The notes beneath the pieces are model-generated. The model was not told the DNA's origin, ran no database searches, and saw only the letters and a list, made by a program, of their open reading frames with translations. The translations under genes were made by a program, and so were the position numbers. 46,773 nt of DNA. Source: Nemertoderma westbladi. Taxonomy: Eukaryota; Xenacoelomorpha; Nemertodermatida; Nemertodermatidae. This document shows, piece by piece, positions 22,186 through 32,002 of this stretch (its first letter is position 1; the number at the start of each line of letters is the position of its first letter). The stretch spans positions 1 to 46,773 of the forward strand of contig JAUCBJ010007600.1 in the NCBI GenBank assembly GCA_032718475.1. Direction: 5' to 3'.

Positions 22186-22368
22186 CTTTATGTTGTTGAT
22201 AATATTTGCATCTTCCTTGACGTCTTTACTAATTGCCACAAGAACGTTGTAATAAGCGTTGTCCTTGGTTACAACTTTTGATCTCCGTTGCCTAAGATCG
22301 CCATTGGATGGCGCTGTGATAGCCAACACGATAGTGATACAAACACACAACCACATGGTCGGAGCCAT
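22186..22368 (-). CDS. CLCA exon 1: signal peptide and mature N-terminus
   Basis: Starts at the ATG at 22,368, which has a good context (A at -3, G at +4). The hydrophobic stretch MWLCVCITIVLAIT within the first 20 residues is a signal peptide with likely cleavage near PSNG. The mature start NAYYNVLVAISKDVKEDANI followed by INNIK matches the CLCA 'N.Y..IVIAI…V.E…LI..IK' block. The 183-nt exon ends in phase 0 at AAG followed by gttaca, a suboptimal donor. A TATAAT-rich stretch lies about 45-50 bp upstream of the ATG, but no promoter can be assigned with confidence. Confidence 0.9.
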
Positions 22369-23996
22369 AGTAGCCAACTACTATCACATATAACAGAATT
22401 AACTGAATAATATTATATAAAATAAATGAAAAATGAAAAAATTATATATGATTAATTATAAGATACGTTTTTGTTTCCTGTAAGATGTTTTGACAGTCTA
22501 AGAGTTCATGTAGTGCAACACAAGAAATATGTCTGGGAGAAATATTTAGTGCAACAATTAATGGTGGTAGTTTTGTGGGATAGACGTTTTGCTCTTGACT
22601 ACAGCACGTCATAATAATTTAAAACAATATCGCTGGCAGCTGTTATATATAAAATAAATATAAATAATTGTATTTATTTAGTTTGCACATATTTTGATTT
22701 TTTTTCTTAATCGTTGGTGACAGTGTATTGGGCAGTGAAGATATTAAAATTGAGCGATAATTAAAATTAGTGGCCAAGTTCCAAGGTAACGGGATACAAT
22801 TTATAATAATTAGTTTATTTAATTAATATTTAATTTAATTACATATATGGAGTTATTCAATGTATTACAGAATACATTCCAACTGCATAGAGAATAGATT
22901 GGTTATATAGAATAATGATTTCATCTGGCTGAGTGAATGTTATCGCATTCAAATGATATGCAACGAACGTGTGAATTGAACGGAAAGGACACGCATTATT
23001 TGCTTATCTACTTTAATTGTTTCCAGGCTACATTCCATGGCTGTCACATACGGACAATTATTGACACTGATATTCCATTGTCTTATCTCAGAAAATAAAT
23101 AGCGATAAATTAAATTAATATAAATTTATAGATGTTATATCGACGGAATTCTGTGACACAATGAATGATGTCAACAGATGATAATTCCCAATTCCTGACA
23201 CACTGACCCACCCAATGATAAGGTATATCATTATGATATGAGTTTGAATAGATCTCGACATGGACATATTTTTATCAATTCAAACCGATAACATATATAA
23301 TTCGTACAGAACCGTTAATAAATGGGTAAGTCCCTTTTAAATGTTCACTATGGTTGATTGAATAGATCAGTGTTTGGGTTAGGGGGTCTAAAATGTCCAA
23401 ACAAATATTTTGATGTATATTTGTGCAGAATTTTATGCGGATTCCGAATCAATTCGGAATAAAATAAATGAAAAAATTATATATGATTAATTATATATAA
23501 GATACTTTGACATAAATATAAAATACTAGTAAAAAAAATAAATACTTTGATATAAAATACTAGTATTTGAGAATTTCGTTTTGAAAAATTTTGTGAAGAA
23601 AAAAAATGTTAGCTAGTGGTAGTTGTAATGTAGACTGCAATTAATAGCTTAAATTGATACATAAATATTACAATATTACTGTGGTTAATTGGTACACTAG
23701 CCTGCGTTTAGCAACGTGGCCCCATCAGCGGAAAACTGGTATTCGAGGGTCTGTTAAACCAAAACGTGGAGTTTCATTACTAATACGAGAGTAGAACATC
23801 GATCCAATTATCTCTATATTTGCTCGCAATTAGAGGGGAAACTGACCAGTACCGACAATGAAATTGATGATAAGATGTCTGTGAATTTTCTTACAACTTT
23901 CTGATAAAACAAGATTCAATGGTGCTTAATTCTCCTCCCCTATCATGGATATCCCCTATATTAGTCTTACAGATAGTGTACTATTAGAGTACACCC
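22369..23996. other. CLCA upstream region, no gene recognised
   Basis: AT-rich sequence without a credible ORF. A ~50-bp block (aaaaaattatatatgattaa…) occurs twice, at about 22,430 and 23,475. The CLCA 5' UTR and promoter should lie at the left end, and the 5' end of the Ulp1-RT element near the right end. Confidence 0.5.
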
Positions 23997-24935
23997 ATGT
24001 CTGAAGATATGTATGAGTTCGGGGGCGTACCCCTTTCTCGCCATGACATTGAGTCCTTCAACCATGATAACTGGCTTACCGACAACGTAATAGAAGCTGC
24101 AATCCACTCTTTCTATCTCCTTCATGAAGGCCCTGCTAGAGTTTTCAACTCTCACTTCCTGGAAATATTCCAGTCTGGGGGTTTTAAGTGCAGAAAACAG
24201 CTCAGTAGAGGAAATTCAGTCCCCGTGCTTGAAAACGAATTCATCTTCTTCCCTATCAACATCAAAAATTGCCATTGGACATTAGCAGCTTTCTCTCCCT
24301 TAAAATCCAAAATCTGGTATTTTGACTCGTATGGAGGCACAAACCCTAAGGTTATTGACTCCATCAAGGAATGGGCTCTCCTAATGGCAAAAGAATCTAA
24401 GTTGTCTCTCCCCCCCATCAAAGTGTGTCCATCGATCAAGCGTGTCCAGTTTAACACGCACCAATGTGGGGTATACATATGCAGGCTAGCGAAATGGTGC
24501 CTGGAGGGCTGCCAAACGTCAGTCTTGGTAGATATTAACGACTGCTCAATCAGTTCTTTTCGCTCGCTAACATATCTGGAGGTTTCCACGGGAGCTAGTC
24601 TGGTCAGATCTGGTTCTGCACTGAACACACACCACCGTGACCATATACCTACCGACATCCTAATCTCAACCCCCGATCCTTACCCAGGTCCGGCACCATA
24701 CATACCCCTGACTCAACAACATCCATCCAGCCATCCATTCAGCACAACCTCCAGACCTCTATTCCCTCCCAACCCTCACCCTCCCTATCACCCCACACTG
24801 AACCTACTATTAACAATATTCCCCCCATCTCACCCACCACATCAAACCATATGTCCTTCACACAATCATCCCACGACCCTTTCACACCTCAAGAACTTCC
24901 CCTCCAACATCAAGATGTTACAGCCTCTCGGATAG
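23997..24935 (+). pseudogene. Ulp1-type (C48) cysteine protease domain of a retroelement
   Basis: 312 codons. Residues about 20-170 form a Ulp1-like peptidase: NWLTDNVIEAAI (start of the fold), then NCHWTLAAF (catalytic His93), WYFDSYGG (Asp110) and FNTHQCGVYIC (Gln156, Cys157). All catalytic positions are intact. The rest is proline-rich (about residues 210-300). The frame ends in a stop, and the SAP motif follows immediately in another frame, so this is a decayed element protein rather than a host SUMO protease. Upstream, another frame (DIPYISLTDSVLLEYTHV) stays open up to the ATG, suggesting a further frameshift near 24,000. Ulp1-like domains are known in some non-LTR elements (NeSL, Utopia) and DNA transposons. 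Confidence 0.8.
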
Positions 24936-24996
24936 ACTGCCTGAGGGTCTGTGACCTCAAGCTCCACCTCAAACGCCTTGGCCTCCCATTGGCAGG
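24932..24996 (+). pseudogene. SAP motif, 5' half, interrupted by BEL insertion
   Basis: Reads DCLRVCDLKLHLKRLGLPLAG in the frame starting at 24,932 and stops being element sequence at the GCAGG target site. The expected continuation of a SAP motif (basic, alanine-rich second helix) is found at 43,346. SAP motifs bind DNA, commonly in nuclear proteins and some transposons. Confidence 0.75.
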
Positions 24997-26172
24997 TGTA
25001 AAAGCTTTTGCGTAATTAGCCGGTTATTTTCCTCGTAAAGTACTCTGTAGTTGGTTTACTGGGCATAAAAAGGCCGTGTCCTTACTGTACTGATGTTTTA
25101 GAGGACATAAAAGCCATTTATTCTGTATTTGTACTTTAGAGGACATAATCCGCAATTTCGGGACGCAATAAGCTCGATACTCTTGAAAACAGTGTCGCTA
25201 CCATGACGACGGCTAACAGCTGATATTGCCATGTCGACATTTCTTTGTTTCTTTGTTCTCTCGTTGTTCGGTCGACCAATCAGAGCGTTTTTTGTCTCTG
25301 TGTTGGAGGTGGATACAGAAACTCAGGAATTCAGTGTTATGTTTTTGCCCAGAGCCTAAGAACACCGGCTTTTGGCACCTCCGTGTTTCAGTCTTTAGTC
25401 TTACATTAGTAGGCTTAATTATAGAACGTATATCTGTTATCGAGTTAACGAGTTACCTTATCAATGCAATTCAATGCTTACTAAACATATCATGCATATC
25501 TTACTTAACATTACTGCTTTTGCTGTCGGTTATTCATTATATTTGTTGATGGAAGATTATATTTGTAATACTGATCAATAGTCAGACACCCAACCTTCTT
25601 GATATACTAAAGGTTAGAGAGACCGGTTACAGATAAATGATTGCGACCTATGTTAAGTGGTTTGAAGTGAATCTAATGCTATTTTATAGGCCCTACATGT
25701 ATTGTCTGTTATTCTCTTTGTATGTGACTAAAATTAGTGAAGGTCGGCAGATTGGTGTGCAGCATTGTGCAGCATTGTGTATGATTGTGACTGATAACAA
25801 AGCATCTCCTAAAGAATGCGCCATATACGTGAATCTATAGCCTTTTCGTTGTGTCTAGTTTAAGTCATAACTCTGTTTACATATTTAGAGCGCCACGTCC
25901 TAAAGGAACTGTTAATATTTCCCGAAAGTGAATAATATTTGTCAGAGATTATATATTACGATCAGTCGAATAATACAGTAGGCTTACACCATCAATCATT
26001 AAGCTTCCGAATTCAGTCTCCCGGGTATATCCAGCGGGTGAATGATTGCGCATAGACTGGCTTCGGCTAATGTAGTGTATCAAATACTCGTCATAGGCTA
26101 AAGACTACATATCATCTAAAAGACATCCTAATTTGGCAGGTTAAACTGTCAAAGGTCTTAAAAGCGCAAACA
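24997..26172 (+). repeat. 5' LTR of BEL/Pao-like element (1,176 bp)
   Basis: Starts TGTAAAAGCTTTTGCG and ends AAAAGCGCAAACA (TG…CA). It is nearly identical to 42,196-43,340: I count about five substitutions, a ~28-bp indel near 25,430 and two tiny indels. It is preceded by GCAGG, which recurs right after the 3' LTR. The small LTR divergence implies a fairly recent insertion. Short ORFs inside are not meaningful. Confidence 0.93.
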
Positions 26173-27573
26173 ATAACAGATATTGCTTCTGGATTGCGGT
26201 GTAAGCAATCTAGTCGAAAGTACCGGTCGACCGGTAATCTGTAGGCCTGACTGCCTGATCACCCGAACCGGTACTTACAGTACAGGTACAGCAGTATTAT
26301 TCGATTTTGATAATTATATACCGGTAGGCCTTAATAATTAATCAGGGACTGCAGCCCTGGTTTTTTATTGAGATTTTACTTATTTCTGTCAGTTTTATTT
26401 ATTTGTAGGCCAGTATTGAGCAGAAGGCGTGTAAGCTTGCTCAGTCTATACAGACAATTGTAGGCTGGACTGTTGTTGTCTGGCTGTTGTTGGGTCTGAA
26501 CGGATTGCGGTGTGTGTAGAGTCTGTCCGATAAAGTACGGTTAGGAAGTAGGGGCAGCCAGAGCTGTAAGGTCAATCCCCACCTAAAGAATAAGTCGTAC
26601 TACCGTGTTAGAACGCATACTAACTATCCATTTTGGAATCTGCACATACTGTAGTTTATTTAGGCTTGATAGTAGTCTGCCAGCGTTTGGTCTGTACTTT
26701 GTTTGTGTAGTCTGTACGGGTAGCGTATAATTTTATTTAGATAATTTGTAGGCTGGATAGTTGTCTGGCTGTTGTTGGGTTTGAGGAAATTTCGGTGTGT
26801 GTAGAGCATCTGTCCGATAAAGTGCTAAGTTAGGAAAGTAGGGGCTTCAAGTGCTGTGAGGTAAACCCCCTGTGAAAGAATAAGTCGTACTACTGGGTTA
26901 GAACGCATACTAACTAATCATTTCGGAGTCTGCATATACCGTAGTTTGTTTAGGCTTGATAGTAGTCTGTCAGTATTTGGTCTGCATTTTGTTTGAGTAG
27001 TTTGTACGCGTAGCGTAATATTTATTATTCAGAGTTTATGCGATTATTCGCAACATTCATTCCCCAAGTTTGTTCCTACAGTAATTGTGTTTGTTATACA
27101 TACCGTTATAGTTAAACTAACCCCGGTACTACATCAGGGCTGCTCGGCGTAGGTAAAGACTGGAGATTTTATGCTTTGGTCACTCCGGCAGATACCGTGG
27201 TTCTTTTAGCTGTTCAAGTATTTTTAACTACTGATTATTTGTTGTACAAGTACTTGTACCTAATTTAGGGTTTAGTGTACAGTACTTTCTGAAGGTGATT
27301 AGTGTGTAGGCAGTGTATTTGTGTTGTAAAGTGGTTAATAGGCACGTTGGTTCTGGTAGACCACGGTAATTAATCTCTAGGTAGGAACACTCCGTGATAC
27401 ATAACGTAGTACCTATAGCGATACGGTTATAGGTCGTCAGGCTGTGGTATTTTCCTATCTGGACAGCGCAGTATATTTACTACTACTTATTATTTTCAAA
27501 TACCGTAGTACCCTGTCCGTTGTAATAACCAGGTATTCTAACCCTTTGTTAGGCTGGTTTGTAGAATTCTTGT
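26173..27573 (+). other. Leader region of BEL-like element with ~287-bp tandem duplication
   Basis: No ORF. A unit beginning ttgtaggctgg at 26,458 is repeated at 26,745 (about 287 bp), both containing aagtaggggc and aagaataagtcgtacta. The second family member shows the same arrangement at 46,283 and 46,572, so the duplication is ancestral to both copies. A tRNA primer-binding site is expected right after the LTR; I could not identify it with confidence. Confidence 0.75.
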
Positions 27574-27704
27574 AAAATCACCCTAAAAATTCGTACTTGT
27601 AAATTTGTGTTTATTTAGAGATTGTAATCTCAACCCGAATTGTACGTAACAGGTAGTATTAAGTAACTTAGGTAAATTATAATTATTTGTTTTAGTGTCT
27701 AACA
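27574..27704. repeat. 131-bp target-site duplication, left copy
   Basis: From aaaatcaccctaaaaattcg to tgtctaaca. It is repeated at 29,689-29,819 with two mismatches in 131 positions and directly flanks the LINE on its 3' side. Confidence 0.9.
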
Positions 27705-29688
27705 CTACTACTAGGATCGGCATGCTGCATTGCAGCTGCATTTTTAAGAATGCTGTGCCGGCTTGTCAACAAAATTGCACCGCCACAACTCCCTATCACC
27801 CATGACATTTGCTAGATCATCCGCATCTTTAAGGCCAGTGTCCTTTAAGATGCGTCTCAAGAAAGTCATGGGCTGTCCACCATGCTTATTCACTCCATGA
27901 GGCTGCCAAAGTACAAGATTATGCACTGGCTGGTCCTCACGGCGAAAGCAATGTCCTGCAAAGCGGAGGCGATTTTGTTCTAGTGTCAAGCTTGGGGGAA
28001 CCAATGAGACACCTCCAATGTTATATAGTGTCTGGTTGGAGATGTGTGCATTGTACTTGACACAATGTACCCGGCGTAGCATTCTTGTGAATGTGCCATC
28101 CAGAGATTTGGTGTCCTCAGCAGTTAGAGCCCAGCATGGACTCCCGTAGAGGAGTACTGGAACTACTGCTGCTCTGAATAATCGGACCTTAAGTTTTCGA
28201 TTAATTCTAGGTGACTTCCAAATCCTGGAAAGCCTATTCAAGGCTGCCCATGCCTTTCCCTTACGTATTCGAAGGTCCTCACCTGACTTCCGGATCCATG
28301 ATCCCAGGTAACAGAAGTCGTCCACATGCTCAAGCATACCATCCTTTGAGCTTATGCTCATCCGATCAGAGACTTGCTGAGGACTTTCAAAGTTAACTGT
28401 CAGAATTTTGGTCTTTCTGGAGTTAATAAAAAGACCAACACTAGAAGCAGCATGTTCTAATGAGCTGAGGAGCCGCTGGGCTCCCTCTAATGATTCTGAG
28501 AGTACTCCTAAGTCATCAGCAAAGTCTAGATCAGTTAGGTACTTGGCAGGATTTCCTCGACTTCTGGAGCCAGTAGGTGGAGTTATCATCACCCCATCAT
28601 CATTATGATGATCTAAGGACATGCGTAGAACATAGTCAACCACAATAATGAACAAGAATGGTGCAAGTGTGTCTCCTTGGAGGACGCCCCATAACACTTC
28701 AAATGGTTCTGTGTCACCATCAACAGTAGACACAAATGTTGTCGAACCATCGTATACTGATCTGATTGCTGCAATAATTTCATCAGGAATCCCATATAAT
28801 GAAAGTATGCTGAACATACGTGAGCGAGAGACTGAATCAAAGGCCTTGAAGAAGTCAACAAAGATAACAGCCAGATGCCTGTCTTTCTTTTTTGATAACT
28901 CTTCAATTATCCTTCTAAGTGCCAAAATGGGCTCCATGGTCCCACGACCTTTACGGAACCCATTCTGATTTCCACGTAGCAGTCTCTCAATGGGATCCCT
29001 GATGCGATTTAATAGAATTCTATTGTATAGTTTTGCAGCAATCGAGATCAATGAGATTCCCCGAAAAGAACCATAGAGTGTTAGGTTGCCCTTCTTGGGA
29101 ACTGGCACCAACTTATTTGTTTTCATTTCTTGTGGGACTCTTGTTGTACGGTACATGTCTACTATGATGGGGTAGATGAGCTTTAAACACTCAGGTATTT
29201 TAAAGACCTCAGGGGGAACACCATCTACTCCACTGGCACGATTGGTCTTAATGCTCTTTGCAGCAGCCTTCACTTCTGCAAAGGAGATATCGCCAATGGG
29301 AATATCTGGGAGTACAGACTCAGACACTTTTACTTCTATAAAGTTATCAGGCAATACCTTGTCATTATTGAGGAGCTTTTCAAAGTGGGCTTTCCAACCA
29401 TTGAGGCGATCGGCTGGTGATTCAGCCTTAACCTTGGTGGTTGGTTGGCTTTTCCGCCCAGTAAGCAGATTGATCGATTTCCATGCCTGGGATGATTGCC
29501 TGCTGTCGTCAGCATCATTGATGGCATCAACCTGTTGGTTTATTAGCTCCTGTAGATTAACAGAGTACTGCCTGTTCAGGGACCTAGATGCAGCTTTAAC
29601 TGCATTCTTGGCCGCTGTAGTCTGTTGGAGTCGGGACTCTTTCTGCGCCTTATGAAGGTCATTTCGGCACTTCTGAATTTTGAAAATT
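27705..29688 (-). mobile_element. LINE copy 3, 5'-truncated, in BEL leader
   Basis: 1,984-bp minus-strand insertion. The 3' tail (gatcctagtagtag) abuts the left duplication copy, and the 5' end abuts the right copy. It has the same family as copies 1, 2 and 4. The 131-bp flanking duplications are far longer than typical LINE duplications (usually under about 20 bp) and differ at only two sites, so the insertion is young relative to the other LINE copies. Confidence 0.9.
27744..29688 (-). pseudogene. LINE reverse transcriptase, N-terminally truncated
   Basis: About 648 uninterrupted codons with no proper ATG, because the endonuclease region was lost by 5' truncation. Order of blocks: coiled-coil-like start, GVDGVPPE (near residue 157), LVPVPKKGN, GFRKGRGTMEP, VDFFKAFD (motif A, about 280), GVLQGDTLAP (about 337), FADD (about 392-395), then CYLGSWIRKS, LLYGSPCWAL, RLRFAGHCFRR and a C-terminus ending DKPAQHS. 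The C-terminal layout recalls RTE/CR1-group elements; the clade is not settled. The RT catalytic aspartates are intact. Confidence 0.88.
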
Positions 29689-29819
29689 AAAATCACCCTA
29701 AAAATTCGTACTTGTAAATTTGTGTTTATTTAGAGATTGTAATCTCAACCCGAATTTTACGTAACAGGTAGTATTAAGTAACTTAGGTAAATTAGAATTA
29801 TTTGTTTTAGTGTCTAACA
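29689..29819. repeat. 131-bp target-site duplication, right copy
   Basis: Second copy of the block at 27,574-27,704. The two differences are cgaatttt versus cgaattgt and attagaatt versus attataatt. Confidence 0.9.
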
Positions 29820-30463
29820 AGTAGCACTCCACTGAGAGCGCACTGCTTATGTGTAGTGACTCCCCCAGAAATAATAACATTTATTTCAAACATTGACAAA
29901 ACCCATTAAACGGGTATATATATATTATAAATCAACTCAAACGATTTATAAATAGTAGGCCTGCCATATAACAATTAGGTCTCAATATCAGTTGGACTAC
30001 TGCTCAAATAACGGTAATAAAGTAAGTTAAAGTAACCAAGTAACCCTTAAAATTCAGAAATTCAATTATTCTAAAATAATTGACATACCGGTATTTACAA
30101 TAGGCTTATTATATTTATTTCATATATTTGTGCTGAAATCATACCGGTATTCTGTAATTAATTCTAGTCTGTAATTATACTTATATATATACACTATAAG
30201 TGTAAACTGCATACCGGTATTCACGATAGGCCTATTATATATTTATATATATTTGTGCTAAAATTACCTACCGGTATTCTGTGATAAACTAGTCTGTAAT
30301 AATACTTATATACTATAAGCATACCGGTATACTAATATATTATATATCACGCTACACTGAGTAGCAGTATCGGTAATTAATTACTAGGCTAGCAGTTAAT
30401 ACTGAATTACTAGACTTGCTTAGACTGTAATATAGCAGTAGACATTCAACTGTGCAAACAAAC
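29820..30463. other. BEL leader, AT-rich, before ORF1
   Basis: About 640 bp without an ORF. It contains several taccggtat motifs and two diverged ~110-bp copies of a block with gcataccggtattc…aggcctattatat and ctgt(g)ataa.ctagtctgtaat (about 30,105 and 30,205). Confidence 0.5.
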
Positions 30464-32002
30464 ATGTCTGATACTAAGCAGAACCTGTCAGACAGTTTAT
30501 TAGATGTAACTATCTGCGACTCAGATAAGGGTGTAGAACCGTCTACACCTAAGTTCAGTTCACCTCCCACTGTGAGGAAGGTCATCCCTCCAGTAGTAAT
30601 ATCAGAACCTAGGCTGGTCCAACATCGTAGGTCTTTCATAGGCACTCGAGCTCAGGTCAAGCGGGACCAAGAAGCAGCGGAACAGCAACAACCCGCGAGC
30701 CAAGAACTTATTTCTCAGCGGCCCGACAGCTCCAGTAGTGCGGATACTGTAGAGCTGACACCCGAGCGCGGAGTAAAGATGGCAGATGCAGTTTATTCGG
30801 ATCCCCTTCTCATCCTTCCTGTAGCCGTACTCAAAAAGGTATTGATTGCGGTGGAGGAACACCAAAGCGATTGGGCGAGAAGTAAGCGATCGACCAAGGT
30901 CAGTTATGCGGGATACACGAAGGAGGAACTGAAGTCTATTGTCGAGACGCAATGGAATTTCCCCGGACTCAGACTCCCGTTTAACTTATCGAAAGCTGGC
31001 TGGGAGGACTTATACAGGATGGGAGTGGTATGGTACACTAGGGATTCGGCTAGGTGGAAGGAGTCGGCAGCAGGATATGTACAGAGATTCTTCAGCTCTC
31101 TGTTGCGATTGGAGGAGCAGATGTTTCAGCGGCCTCACGGACCTCGGGAGCAGGAAGAGCTGTTTTATCAAGTTCGCGAACGAGTTCTGTGGATCAGACT
31201 AATTCTTTCAGCCTATAAGAAAGTCTCAAGGATAAGGCAAGATACGTCGTTGCGGGTCGCCGTAAAGACTTGGTTCTGGCGAGTGAGTCTTAAAGTCCAA
31301 GAAACGACTCAATGGAAAGCTCTGCTAACCGAGCACATGACCCAAGGAGAATCAACAGACGCTGTCTTTTCTCAAGTGGAAGGCGAAGCGACGGCAGAGA
31401 AACCTCAGAAGAAGGATGCAAGCGTTACGTCATCTGATGAAGGCGATACCACTGATCCTGAAGGCGGAAGAAATAGATCTCGTTCCAACGGACGTAGAAG
31501 AATGCCTCACCGTCAGAAATTGCCTAATCTGCCCCCAGCTGGGAGAAGGCAACTAGCTAGCACAGACTTAGGTAGTACAGAACCCACAGACCAAATTATT
31601 ACAGTAGAAAGACTCCCTACTGTAGTAGATGAGCCTGAAATAATTAGGCCTGTTCTCGAAGCCACCCTTTCGGTGATAGAGACACATGTACTCCCCGAAC
31701 CTACCTCTAAATTCCCTTTGCACAGCACGAAACTACCTGTGCCCAGTAGGACTGTTCCCGAGTCCAAACCCATCCTGGACGCCGAGCGAGATATCCAGAA
31801 TTTATCGCCCGTCGTCTCTCGCTTGCCCGCTACTACGTTGGCGACTCCCGCTTCGGCGGTCGAGTGGGTAGCTGAGGGACGACGGGAGATGGGTCTCCTG
31901 CTCGGGCAGCGAGGGAACATTGTAAATGTTCCTCCCAGCAGGTCCGGGAAATGGAAGAGACTGTTCAGCAGCTCAAGGGAACAGTCAGGGAAAGTAGGTT
32001 AG
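30464..32002 (+). CDS. BEL-like element ORF1, unrecognised protein (~512 aa)
   Basis: Starts at the ATG at 30,464 (MSDTKQNLSDSL). I recognise no domain. The N-terminal ~120 residues are polar. A middle part of about residues 120-270 is rich in W, R, L and E and predicted helical (KEELKSIVETQWNFPGLRLP; WEDLYRMGVVWYTRD; LIRLILSAYKK-like). The C-terminal half is low complexity with an R/S-rich patch (GRNRSRSNGRRRMPHRQK), suggesting nucleic-acid binding. It is intact and overlaps ORF2 by 52 nt in the -1 frame, so ORF2 could be reached by frameshift or re-initiation. BEL/Pao elements usually have a single gag-pol ORF, so this upstream ORF is unusual. Confidence 0.75.
   Translation: MSDTKQNLSDSLLDVTICDSDKGVEPSTPKFSSPPTVRKVIPPVVISEPRLVQHRRSFIGTRAQVKRDQEAAEQQQPASQELISQRPDSSSSADTVELTPERGVKMADAVYSDPLLILPVAVLKKVLIAVEEHQSDWARSKRSTKVSYAGYTKEELKSIVETQWNFPGLRLPFNLSKAGWEDLYRMGVVWYTRDSARWKESAAGYVQRFFSSLLRLEEQMFQRPHGPREQEELFYQVRERVLWIRLILSAYKKVSRIRQDTSLRVAVKTWFWRVSLKVQETTQWKALLTEHMTQGESTDAVFSQVEGEATAEKPQKKDASVTSSDEGDTTDPEGGRNRSRSNGRRRMPHRQKLPNLPPAGRRQLASTDLGSTEPTDQIITVERLPTVVDEPEIIRPVLEATLSVIETHVLPEPTSKFPLHSTKLPVPSRTVPESKPILDAERDIQNLSPVVSRLPATTLATPASAVEWVAEGRREMGLLLGQRGNIVNVPPSRSGKWKRLFSSSREQSGKVG

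Noticed and set aside
23997-24935. Host SUMO protease gene
   Set aside because: The Ulp1 catalytic residues are intact, but SAP and RT sequence follows and the frames are broken, which identifies it as part of a mobile element.
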